A stretch of DNA of 64,000 nt from Talinum fruticosum (lineage: Eukaryota; Streptophyta; Magnoliopsida; Caryophyllales; Talinaceae): positions 10,974,001 through 11,038,000 of the forward strand of contig JAITYX010000007.1 in assembly GCA_021018815.1 (NCBI GenBank), given 5' to 3'. Position numbers and translations under genes: made by a program. Position 1 is the stretch's first letter, and every line of letters starts with the position of its first letter. This document shows, one piece after another, positions 24,991-36,884 of this stretch. The notes under the pieces are model-generated. The model was not told the origin of the DNA and did no database searches. It was given only the letters and a program-made list of their open reading frames with translations.

Positions 24991-25370
24991 CTGATGGAGC
25001 GTGGGATAATGTATCACTTCAAGCAACAATTATATGAGTGTGCTGAAAACAAATATCATCATTTATGAGGGTACTTAGATGGGGCTTACACAAAATGATT
25101 TTCAGACAGAGTACATTGCAATCGAGGGGGCATTGAAGGAAGTGCACTTAAGAGGATTTCAACATGTTACAATTCAAACAGATACTACACAAGTGATTAG
25201 GGCCTTACGAGGTGATGTCACGTGCTAAAGGAGACCATCATTCTATGTAACTCCACTAAGAAATTATTTTAAGTTCTTCTTTCAATTTTTGTTATAAAAG
25301 TTAGCTTCTTTATTAGAGTTGTCAACTATTTAGCTCATATAGGTAGAAAGTGAGTACTTTTGTAAGTGGT
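24991..25370 (+). mobile_element. LINE remnant, right part (RNase H-like tail)
   Basis: Continues the LINE after the gypsy insertion. DGAWD at the junction, then a frame with FQTEYIAIEGALKEVHLRGF (25,100-25,160) and IQTDTTQVIRALRG match the plant-type RNase H domain (D-G..., EAxAL, SD). VVNYLAHIGRK at 25,320-25,352 fits the end of that domain. Stops and frame breaks are present. Confidence 0.65.
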
Positions 25371-25519
25371 CTATTTATGTGTTTTTATTGCCAAAAAAAA
25401 TGTTAAAGCTATGCTGTTTATTTGATGCTACCCTTTACAGTCAGATTGAAAAAACAGGTTCTGATTTTTTTAATTTTTTTATCAAAACAAAGTTATGATT
25501 TTGATTAGTTTGCTAGAAA

Positions 25520-28500
25520 ATGAAAGTTCAATTAACCCAATTTATCGGACTGTTTATTCTATTCTTTTTTTCCGGCCACTGCCGATTCCGGGTGGCTTTA
25601 CACAGTTACGCCGGGGGCGGGCCTTCTTTCTCTTTCGCATCGCGAATTGTCGCTTCCCCATCTCATAATATGAGACATGCTCTCTCTCTCTCTCTCTCTC
25701 TCTCTCCCCTCCATATAGGAGTATCTGTTTTTGAACTTTTTATTGTTGATCATTGGTGTTGCCCATCATCTCGATCGAATTTGTTTAAATTGTGGTGATG
25801 TCTATGGCAGAAAGAAGGTGACGGGCTCAATTTAATTTGGATAAATGTGATCATGAAGGGAATTTGGGAGTGAAAGATAGCACGTCTTAGGGGGTAGATA
25901 AGGAGGGCAAACGAATTGGCCAAAAAGGTTAAAGAATTCCTTTTCCCCTTTAAATTTCCCAGTAGGATGCTTCAATCTTCTACTTTTACAACATTTACTG
26001 TGTAATTAAGATTTCTCTGTAGTTATGATTGGGCTTATGGTTATAATTCATAGCTGCCCTTAAAGAGTTGGGATTTTGTTTTTGGTGTAAAGAGTTGGGA
26101 TTTTGTGGTTCCAACGCATTCAGTCACAAAAACCCTTTGATTGTTAGGGGATGTAGTTCTTTATTAGTGATTATGTATGCCAATTCTTTACAGTTCACAG
26201 TAATGTACACAGCTACATTTGTTGCATAAGACGCTTGGATATGGTAACGACATTCAAGCACCTTAAAGTAGGCTGAAGCTCACCGAATTCTTCCGAAATT
26301 GCCAAGCACATCACTTGGACAGCCCGATACTTGAATCGGAAACATGTGTTTGTGTCTACGTTTAGGAAATTTAGATTAGCTTGTCTACAGGGTGCTTGCT
26401 CTGCGTAACTATATGGTTTCTGAAATATGTGTTGTTTGCATGTGAGAATTTCCCCTCAGAGGGGGGTAGTTGGGATTGATATCCAGTTCTTGGCTATGAT
26501 AAATTCTATTCTAGTTCAAAAATTGGTTATATTTTTCAACTCCGTGGTTATTTCTTTAAATATTGTTTGGTTGCATCATTTTGAAATCAAATAGCGCAAT
26601 TCACCAACGGCTGGTAATGTTTGTAGATGGATTTTGCAGGGAGCTTTTTGTTGTTTGGAAGGGAATGATGTCATTATTTTGATGAAGATCTAGATTGTTG
26701 CTGCAAATATTCAATACAAGTGAATGATGGTTAGGCTTTGATATCAATCTATTGATTTTGGAGTTTGGGCAATTTGAGTTAAAGGGACTCACAATTATGA
26801 CCTTAGCGGTTAGGATGTCAGCCATGTAACGTTTGTAAGGAGAAATAAGCAATTTTGGAAGATAATAGCACCTTTAACACAAGCGGTATAATTTGTAACA
26901 GCACACTATTTTGTACCTACAATTTGTGACTGCTTTAGTTTGCTTTTTTTTTTTTTTTTTTTCCATTTATGTCTTCAGGATTAGCAATTAGCATATGACT
27001 TTGGGCCTGTTTGTTGCCCAGTCTTGTTGAGATGAAGTCTTAATGGACTTTTATCTTGTTATATCAAGAAGTGAAAATATCAATAGTCTGGGTGGTTCAA
27101 TGTGGTATCTAGAAGCCAAGGTTGTAAATGTCAGTTTATTATCCATACTCTTGTCATATGTCATCTCCTTAGGGTAGAGGTTTCATCCTAATGGATTTCT
27201 TATTTCTTTGGTGTGTGATATCCTCAGGAGCAATCAGCATTTTTCACATCGGAGTTTTGTGCTTGTAGGAGGTTAATGTGGTTTGCAACGTTTATCTTCT
27301 AATTCTTGTGCATTTTACTGGAAAACCATAAAAGATATATGTGAGGCCATCTGTGGAATAATCTGCCTTTAGGCTTGCATCATTTGGTCTTCAAGCATAT
27401 GCTCTGGTTGAACGGATATGTTTGGACGAAATGCTTCACTTTTGTGGATGAGTTCTTTTAAGCAAAATATTGGAATTAGTTCAATAATGTAACCTTTGAG
27501 CTCTGCTGTAATCCAAAGGAGCTTTTTGGATGGTTCACAGTTGCATTTAATTAATCCTGGTCAGCCATACCTAAGGTCACTTTTGGGTAGCTGAATGAGG
27601 AGGACTATTGCACGTTGTACTCATGAGTCACATTACCAGCATCTTAACAAACACTATTTTACTTGAAGGTACTTATGGGCTAAGGGAAGTATTTGGACGT
27701 AAAGATCCTTGATAATGTTGGTTGGAGAGATTACCAGTTGCTTTTTTGTTCTTGTACTTTGAAAGTAGCCGCTTCAGCTTCAGTGGCATCTCAAGAACAG
27801 TGTTTTCTATATTTACTGTCTTCAATTTTTTTTCCCCTCGCTCAAGATGCTTGGTCTGTTATAGCTTTGATTAGGGAATTAATACTGAAGTAGACTCTGA
27901 TTAAAATCTAGATTTTTGTGTCAATAAGTAGGGAGCTTATCGTAGTTCACCACTAACTTGTTCATCTTGGATTTTTTCGGTGTGTAATATTCAAAGGAAA
28001 GAGGGGTTATCCCAGAAGGCTACTTGCTCGCTAAGTTGTTTAATGTGCACTGCTTTTGGACACATGAAAACTGAGTAGGTATGCATACTGATTTTTTGTG
28101 TTCTCTAGCTGCTGCACTAATGTACTGTTTCCCATTGAATTTCTGTATGTAAGCCTGAGTTGCTGCTTTTTTGTAGAATCTTTCGCTTCTCTCAAAAAGA
28201 TGATGGGGAATCATTGTCAACTTGTACTCTCTGAATTTCTTTCTTTGTTTTTCAAGTTTGGAAATATCCTCTATTCTTTCTTCTTTTTTTTTTTTTTTTT
28301 TTGGGTTCTTGGTTTGAAACACTGTAGATTCCCATCTCATTTGTTTTTTGGTTTTTTAGTGGGGTTGGGGGTTGCATCCCTGAGACATTGTCTCACATGT
28401 ACTGTTTATTCCCTTTTTCTGTAAAAAGCATTTATTTTACCAAATTCGAGCCACCATTGCTTAAATCACTGATTTTTTTCTAAGATGAAGGTTCGGTTGT

Positions 28501-28600
28501 GTTTGGTTTGTAAGATTATGATTACCCCTGTACGGTCATTGATAGAATTTTGATATTCTGTAGGAATTAAAGAGGAGTTACGTTATTACAGTTCACATTT
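25520..28600 (+). other. Possible noncoding transcription unit or untranslated exons; no protein recognised
   Basis: 25,555-25,710 is locally GC-rich and pyrimidine-rich with a (TC)n run, resembling a plant 5' leader. From there to about 28,450 the plus strand is persistently T-rich with repeated TTTTTTGCAG-like tracts, as in sense introns. No frame longer than about 100 codons looks coding, and no family was recognised. It could be a long noncoding RNA, the leader of a lost gene or simply spacer. Confidence 0.25.
25680..25707 (+). repeat. (TC)n microsatellite
   Basis: Fourteen uninterrupted CT/TC units followed by CCCCTCC; sits in the leader-like segment of the preceding entry. Confidence 0.85.
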
Positions 28601-29862
28601 GTATGGTAAACTAACAATTGAACCTTTTGATCTCACAACTAGGTGGAGCTTCACTCGTGAGAGGGAGGTGGGCCAGCAATCTTAGGGAGGAGACAACGAC
28701 ATAAGAGTCAACAGCAACATCTCTATCACCACTATAGCCACAATTGATGACCAAAGTTCGATAATTGATTGGCCTGACTGATGACTCGTGCCAACTCTTG
28801 CTAGGTAATCTGCCATCTGTCTGATTACTGAACTGTTGTTTTTTTGGAACACTTTTCTTCCCCTCTTTTGTGTTGACCCCTCCCCTCCCAAAAAAAGAAA
28901 AAAAAACATAAAGAGACCCGAATGAAAAACTGGTTGCTGAAGTTGGTAGTGGTTAGTTATGCACGGAAGAACACTGCATCGAGCATACATGAGGCTAATT
29001 GTGCAGCTGGGCCAAGGAGGAGGCTGAAAGGAGATGGCTGGGGTCAAATTCAGCGGGTGGAGGAGGGCTGGAAGTTGCCAGGATGTTAGGGGTGGGGATT
29101 TCAAGAGAAGCATGTTAGGAGGGTGGTGATCAGAAGGATAGAGAAGAATGAGGGAAAGCTAGATGGAAAAAGGAGACGTACGTTGGATTATCATGCAACT
29201 TCAGTTTTGCTCCTTGACATTATCAAACATTAATTTTCTTTCCATGTTTAGGGCCAACTTAGTTAACCTTGAGGAGTGCAAACTTGGGAACTAGAAATTT
29301 CTTTTGTAATTTGAGGAAGTCGATACTTCTATAATGATCTTCATGATATAGGATGATGCATCCTCGTATGGGAGTCAATGTCATATACCAACGTGTGTAG
29401 CTTTTTCTTCCAGTAGGACAATGGTAATATCCAAACAATAAGTTCAGAAGTAGGAGAAGAAGACAACATTGCAGAGGATGGAGTTCTATGCTTTTGTGTT
29501 TACAACGAGAATAGATGAGGATATTCCCTTTCCCAGTTGTTGAATAAAGTTTCTGAACATGGTAGAGGGCAGTCTCCTGTCTCTTGTGTTCTCTGACTAT
29601 TTTGTCTGATTCAAAATATGGGGATGTTGTTTTTCCTGGACTTGGTGAAATTGACTCTTGATTACCTCGGGAAAAAATGTCCAAACCTGATAATCAGGTA
29701 GCCCAATTTTGACCTAAACCAAATTGACCTTATCCAAGCTGAACCTATTTGAAAGTTTATTGACCAATACTAACTGTAATTTCTTGACAAAGTTATTGAA
29801 TAAACCCGACTCAAACCTGAAACCAGCTCAGATATTCCATTGACATGTGTTGATCCAATCTG
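28600..29862. other. Spacer, no gene recognised
   Basis: Mixed-composition DNA. The two minus-strand frames of about 140 codons (28,682-29,113 and 29,259-29,684) contain no motif I recognise and lack splice or promoter context. Confidence 0.45.
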
Positions 29863-29867
29863 AAATC

Positions 29868-30253
29868 TGTTGGGTGATGGAGCCTAATGAAGACTTGGGC
29901 TCGGGTTTACAAGCAAAGAGTTGGCATGGTCACGGGAAAGGATGGCACGGCCATGACGATGATGGCACGACCAAGCTGGAGCACGAAGAAGCTGCAGGAA
30001 ATGGGAGCCGAAAGGTGGCACGGTCGAAACCGTGCCACCAGGCACGCTGTGCCATGTGGGTATTGCTTCAAATGCTTGTTTTTCTTGCCGTTTTTTCGTC
30101 AGTTATGTGTTTAATGCCTGGTGTATGTAACTGTTATATGACTGACTATGACTATTTAATCAGTGTCAAATCTCCATTGTTGTACATGTGTAAGTAGTGT
30201 ATTACAAAGTGAAGCAAGTGAGAGCTTGGGGGAAATTCTTTATAAATTACTCA
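29868..30253 (+). mobile_element. Candidate solo LTR (386 bp)
   Basis: Begins TGTTGGGTGATG, the same 12 bases that start the copia-like LTR at 51036 (minus), and ends ATTACTCA. AAATC occurs directly before (29863-29867) and directly after (30254-30258), a perfect 5-bp direct repeat. The interior carries GC-rich iterated GGCACG motifs and a 26-base perfect palindrome (30014-30039). The CA end was chosen by looking for the repeat, so chance is possible. The 116-codon frame across it is not considered a gene. Confidence 0.42.
30014..30039. repeat. 26-base perfect palindrome (11-bp stem, CGAA loop)
   Basis: Arm GGTGGCACGGT, loop CGAA, arm ACCGTGCCACC. Related GGCACG(G/A)CC words occur at 29,943-29,975 and 30,041-30,053, so the locus is built of alternating copies of one motif. 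Confidence 0.85.
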
Positions 30254-31044
30254 AAATCTAGTAAGAGCTTGAGCAAGAAGAGGTCTTTCAGTGAAGGAGA
30301 AACAAATAAACTAAAACAAAGGATCTGCCAAAGTCTGAAGAATGGAAGAGAGATTCAGTTCCATTTTCTTAGAAAAAGACACGAAGACTAGTATTCCCTC
30401 CTCTCATCATGTGTTTGGCTGCTGCTTGACTTGGACTAGCTAACCATTAGAAGAATGTGATGATAGAATGTACCATTTTATCGATTCTTTTAGCTCTCAT
30501 ATTATATGATTAACTACTACCACCAATTTTCTTAGAACACGAGCTATTTTTCTTCTAGTTTTTGTCTGTTTCTTAGTTTGTATTATCAAAGCCCTCTATA
30601 TCAGAGGAACCCAGTGAGCAAACAACCTGAAAAATATTGACGTCATAAATATTTGAAATGACATAAATGATCATATATTTCTTACAATATTGCTAACGTG
30701 GAGGTCATAAATATTTGAAATGACTTTAAAATTTTGAAATGACTTTAAAAACAAAATTTTATGGTATCATAATTAGTGTACTTTTTGAGTTAAATCAAAT
30801 TTCAAATAAAAAGATTTTTTATTGGACGTAAGGAGATTTCATTGTAGGCCAATGATGCCATCAAGTTGTAGTAATTAGCCTAAAGGGCCCAAAATATACC
30901 GTCAATTTTTCTCATTTGTGTTTTGTATTCTTTTTAGCCGTCATAAGCCGTAATTATTTTGTCATTTTTTCGTTTGCCATGATGAGAGTGTTGAGTGGAA
31001 GATTTGACTAAACTATTTTTCTATTTATTAATTAATTTAGTTGA

Positions 31045-31290
31045 TATTTTCTCGAAATGTTTTCTCTAATTTATAATATATACCACTTTAATTACTTTTT
31101 TATTTTATAATATTTATGACTTTACAATTTTAATGACATATATAAATGACTAGTTCACCATTTTTGTACTTATTAATTACTTCTTTTTTGTTTGTTTTTT
31201 TATTGAATTTCTTCATTTCGAATAAAATTTTGGACAACTTGACCGTTCAATGCTAATTTATTTATAAATTTTGTACTTTCTTTATATTCC
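31045..31290. repeat. MITE-like repeat, copy 2 of 2
   Basis: Shares the ordered blocks TTATAATATATACCACTTTA, TTTTATAATATTTATGACTTT, TTTTAATGACATA, TATTAATTACTTC, TTTCTTCATTTCGAATAA and ACAACTTGACC with 2802-3030, in the same orientation. Decayed; ends not resolved. Confidence 0.5.
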
Positions 31291-34200
31291 GTTACAACCC
31301 AAAAATAACAAGTATTACGAAAAAACGAAATTTGTTGTTTTTGAGACACCCCACTTGAAAAATTTTTCGTATATGATCCATGTTTTTACATATTATTTTC
31401 AATAAGATTCTCACATAAATTTTATTTTTTCAGAGAAGTATATAATAGAATTATGATTAGGGATTGGAACGAAATCTTTTCATATGAATTATCTAATTTT
31501 TAGGATTTTGTAGGGAGATATTCAGAGAGCTACCTGATTATGATTGTTTACAAACAAACGTTTTGTGTGGCCAACACAAGGAAAAATAAAAAACAGAAAA
31601 TACAAAGAATTTAATGATGTGACAAATTTCGTATCTTCATTTATAAACAACTTTTGATTTCAAGTATTGGTTTGAAAAAAAAAAAAACACTTTTGATTTC
31701 AAGTATTTTCTTCACACGATATGAATTATGATGCCTTTCTTCTTCTTCATGATAGTGAGAGTCTAATCAACTTTTCTAAATGTTAATTAATTAAAAGTTT
31801 AAAATTTTAAATATAATGTCAGTTAGATTAACTAATAAAATATTTGGTATTTATTACTAAAAGTTTTGGTTAGGATCTCACACACATTAATTTCCGTACT
31901 TTATTATTACTTAAACTATTAGAACATTATTTTAATTGATTATCGTAATGTTATTTTTATCATTTTTTGCAAATATGTGCATTAAATTAAAAAAATTGAC
32001 GAGACGATAGTTATGATGTGTACTCAAATTTAAAATTTTATCAAGAAAAACAAGTTTACACTTTTTTTTTTTGATATAATAAAGGTGGGAGTATTTCATT
32101 CATTCAACCACAAATAAGCATCGAAATTTACTGATGTAAGATTTTAAGATAGAATCTAGACTCTCCTCATGGCAAACTCGAGATGACGAGTCATAAGACT
32201 GAATACATAAACACGGGTTAATTTACATGTAAATAGTGCTTATCGTCATGTATTTAGAGAGATAACTAATCAAGTTAAGTGACATTTATCCTTCTAAATT
32301 GTACTTGTTGAATAAAAGGCTCTGCTTTTATGAGCTGATCAACATGTTATTATTATTGATTGTGATGCTACAAATTGGGGATACAAATCAGACAACAATT
32401 GAAAACAGCTGTTTGTGATTTGAGATATTAGTTTTCACATGAAAACTTTCAAGTAAAATAGGGTACATCAAGATAAGGTTCATTTTGCAAGACTAGAAAG
32501 TATTGTTCACATTGAAAGTCTTTCACTTAATCATCCTATCATGGCCTAAGATTTTCTATCTTGACTAGCTACAATATTATCTGATGAAATTATGTGACTT
32601 ATTTAGAGTGTTCGCAATGCAAAATCCAATTTTTCGATCATAACGTGGCCAGTCACTTTTCACATTATTTTATGATCGACCAAATTATTTTTTCTCTCTT
32701 ATGATCGCGTGATCATCTTGACTCTTCAGATAACTTATTTATCATGAATCTATCCCACAACAAAATAGGAGCAGGAGCCACTAATTGCCACAGTCCTACT
32801 CATGAATCGAGATGACAAGCTCGTGCATTGTGAACTTTTGAGCGACCCGTGAAGAGAGAAAAACCCACATGTTGTACGCTGTAGATGCTATTATATCACT
32901 ATAATTAAATTGTTTATGTGTTACAATAGTGATTAAATTGTAAAGTTTTAGAGTATTTTTAGGCGATAAACTTGATTAATCTTTTTATTTTACCATTCAT
33001 TATTGCTTCTTGCTATTGTTTACCGATTCTCACCAATCTTTTACACAATTTTTGTAACCGTTTACGGTTGTTTTATGAAAAAAATATTCTTACAAATTAA
33101 TTTAAATAAAATTCAACCAATATAAATATTAAAAGACTTTACCGATAAATGAAGTTGACATACGTCCACTACTTGAGTACTTCTCTTTAAGTAATGCTTT
33201 GTGACTTTGTGTTGTCACATATAAAGCATGTACTATGTTTTAGAAAACTTTGTTACACCTTCAATTTTTTAAAGTCTGAATTTATTGATAAAGGAAACCA
33301 AAAAAAAAAAAAAAAAAAAAAAGAGAATTTTTGCCTTCTCTTTTGAGGAAGAAAAGAAAAAGAAGAGTGGATATGATGAGATAACGATAGATAGGCCTTT
33401 GATTTGGTTGGTGGGTGTATCATCTTGTCATCATAAACGTACTCATTTTTAATTTTATGTTAAAAGGTTTCAAAATTTTTGTTTAAATATGTATAATTTT
33501 TAATTTAAAAAAGAATAATAATATTGATTTATTTTTACATATTTTTATTTTCAAATTTCAGTGTCCAAAGTCTCTGGTAACATTTCCTAAAACTTTACAT
33601 GCCCACACTATATATTTTTAAATGAGTTTGTTCCCATATATTCAGTCCAAGCTTATCGGATCACTGACTAATAAAATTTACATGTAATAATAGACTAAAA
33701 ATAAAGTATCCTTTGGCGTTCTACTAACACGTAACCTTATATTTGTAATCTAATTACAATGAACCCTCAAACAAACAATATCCATTTGTCAAGTTTAATT
33801 AATTGAAATTAAGCATATTTTTGGTTTGATCAATGGTGGAATCTTTTTCAGACCATTAGCGTTTAACTTAAAAATTCTTCCAATAATTACGTTTTCGGAG
33901 ATTCGAATTTATATTATCCTCTTTATCACGGTTATTGTTGGAAATAAATATTCGTATAAATACAATAAATAATAAAAATAAATTAAAATTTATCTTAATG
34001 ATGACCACACTCACAAATGCGACGTGTCCAGCAAAATCATTGGCCTAAAAACGTCCCAACAAAGATGCAAAGTTAATCCGAACGTCCTGGTCTCCGGGTT
34101 TACACAAACACCAATCACGTTCCGTGCACTCGGAAGTGATCAATTAGGAATAACATCGGCATGAGGACAAAATGTGCGAGGAGATTATTTTGTGAGATAA

Positions 34201-36846
34201 AAGAGTTATTTTTTGTGTCTTTTAAACTGATCACAAACGACATTTTATAAAGGAACCAAAATCACCAAAAAAAATGATAACAACATAGAATCAGTTCTTA
34301 ATGAAAACAAAAGTCGACATAAATTGAATAAGCATAAAATCGTTTCAAAACGGCCAAAAAACCTCAATCCAAAATTGATGCGCATGATTTATGAAGTTTA
34401 TAAAAGTAATTAAATCTAATCAAGGCTTAAAAAATTAATTAGTCTTTGTAACACCGTGTCGCGCAACACCCAATGTCCTCGCCTGAGCCCAGCCACACGT
34501 ATGTGTGGTAGTCCAAACCCTTGAGTTACTTTCTTATTGAATAACAAGAGAGATAGAGAGATGCTATAAACTCCACCTTCCCATGTGAGACTTTCCCTCT
34601 CCTCATTTTGCAAACTCAAAAGCTCCTTCGAAACTTCAAATAAATTTTCAAATTAACTCCAACAGTTATAACATCAACCGAACACTTATTTAGTAAAATT
34701 TAAGTATATAATTAAGCTATGTAATGGCTGCTGTTCTATCTCTATCAATGGACAATTACCTACCCACTCACGACCAAACATTAATCCAACTTCTTTTGAT
34801 AGAACACTAATCCAACTTAATCTAGAAGCAAATTTTAAATTGGGGCTTTTTGACAAAAATCTCCCTTTTGATCTGCCCCCTTTTCCAACATTTAGTTCTC
34901 TTTCTTGTCTTGCTGGGTTTTTTTTTTTTTTCCCCATGTAGAACAATAATGAATGATCTACATTTGCCCCTACACTCCTCTATCCTAATCTATCTATCTA
35001 TCAACAAGGGGTTCATTGTGATTTGTGAATGCCTTTACTCCCTTTGGCCTGTAAAAAGTTAGTGACTTTCTTTGTTTTTTCTGTAAGTTTATTTTTATTT
35101 TCTAGATAGATAATGTAATCCCTAATTTTTTTTTTAATTAAGGAATGAATTCATAGCATATTATTAGCGATTTAAAATTTAGAGTTTAATAAAAATAATA
35201 TACTTATCAATTAGGGATAAGGGGATATATTACAACAGCTCTCGCTCTATCTTTTTCGTGGAAAATTTTGATTGTTTTATTATATTGAACCCTTATCGTA
35301 ACGCAACCACCTATATTAGCGTATAGGGATGGGGGTAAGATTGATTTTTGAGCCAAATGTTTAACATAACCACCACTTTGATTTTGACCAAAGTTTTTGT
35401 TCGGCTTCATATATGTTGCTATTAATAAATATTTAGTCTTATTTAAGTAAATATTTTCATATTACTCCTATATATGTCCTACTATATTACGATGATTGAA
35501 CAAAAAATCGATCATTTATCATCTTAAAAATATTTAAATTAATAATTCAAACCTTGACAAGGAATTTACTGTATATATTCTGAGAGCACGCAAATTTGAC
35601 AGTGAGATTTCAACCTCAAAGCTAAGTAATTCATGTGTTGCTTGTCATCTATCACGTAGAAAAGTAGTTTTAGAAGGATTTTGAGAGTACACCAAATCTA
35701 GGACCATCCATTATATTCTTTCTATATTTATTTATTTCTTTATTTTTTAATAAATACAAATTGCAAAAAACCCACATGACGAGGAAACGCAGAAACTTGG
35801 GAATATATATGATTACAGAATGTTGGATTTTAAATTTGTTTATTATTATAATTTGATTAAAAGAAAATATAAAAGAAATTTGTAGAGTTGCACGTATGTG
35901 TCTATGTGAATAAAACTTGAACGGTCCAAATGCATGCCCCTCTAAGGATAAGTCACAACTCACACACCCTTCAATTTTTAATTTTTTTATAAAAAAAAAG
36001 CAAACATTTTTAAAGCATTACGGCATGTCCCTATTTATTTTATTTATTTATTTTTCATTTTTCATGGTGAGCCGTCAACCATCCTGTCCAACTTGCATCA
36101 TTGCATATGCCTCCATTGTTTTATGTAAGTATTCTTAAGATTTTTAAATGGTAATAATTTCATAAGAAAATTTTAAATTTAACGGTCATTATGATATATG
36201 TTGATATTTGGAGTATATGTTTTCTATTATAATCTTCAAATTCACCATAATTTTCACGCGTTAATTTAATTATATGGTAATTTTCTCATTACACAAATTT
36301 GTGTTATTTTATTCACAAGAAATAACCATGTAAACACCATTTTTAGCCTCGAGAAGGCATGTATTCTATAAATATTGAATAGGTAAGATTGACATTTCTT
36401 TTTATTGGTTTAATTGGTATAATAGTTATCTCTCTTAACATAGTCTTTATTTTAAGTCCGTAAACAGGGAGAAAAAACAAAAAATTTTTTTTGTTTGACT
36501 ATGGGTAATAAAAGTTCAAATAATTAGAGCGGAAAAAAATAACTTTATAGAAGTAAAGGTCATAATACTTTATCTATTTTTTATTTTATTTATAAATTTG
36601 TGATCATTTTTTTCAAATTTATTTCATTCAGATTTTAACTTTCAAATATTCTCAATGATTAATACTCCATATTAAAAAAAAATATTGTATTCCATAATAA
36701 AGATAATCAACTAATTTTGTGTCTTAGTTAGTAAAAAAAGTTATAATTACAGTGATCTAATGTGTATTTTTCTTTACTGTTCTGGATGAGTGTTCTGGAT
36801 GAGTGCTGGAAGTTGACAAGCTGTGTTACTCTTGTACGTATTCTTT

Positions 36847-36847
36847 A

Positions 36848-36883
<36 letters not shown>
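36847..36883 (+). repeat. (AAT)n microsatellite
   Basis: About twelve uninterrupted ATA/AAT units. Confidence 0.85.

Positions 36884-36884
<1 letters not shown>

Noticed and set aside
29847..30197. 116-codon frame with HGHGKGWHGHDDDG
   Set aside because: It coincides with the candidate solo LTR and arises from the iterated GGCACG motif; no homology or gene context.
36847..36883. CRISPR-like or other functional array
   Set aside because: It is a simple trinucleotide microsatellite; the window is plant nuclear DNA and has no spaced repeats.
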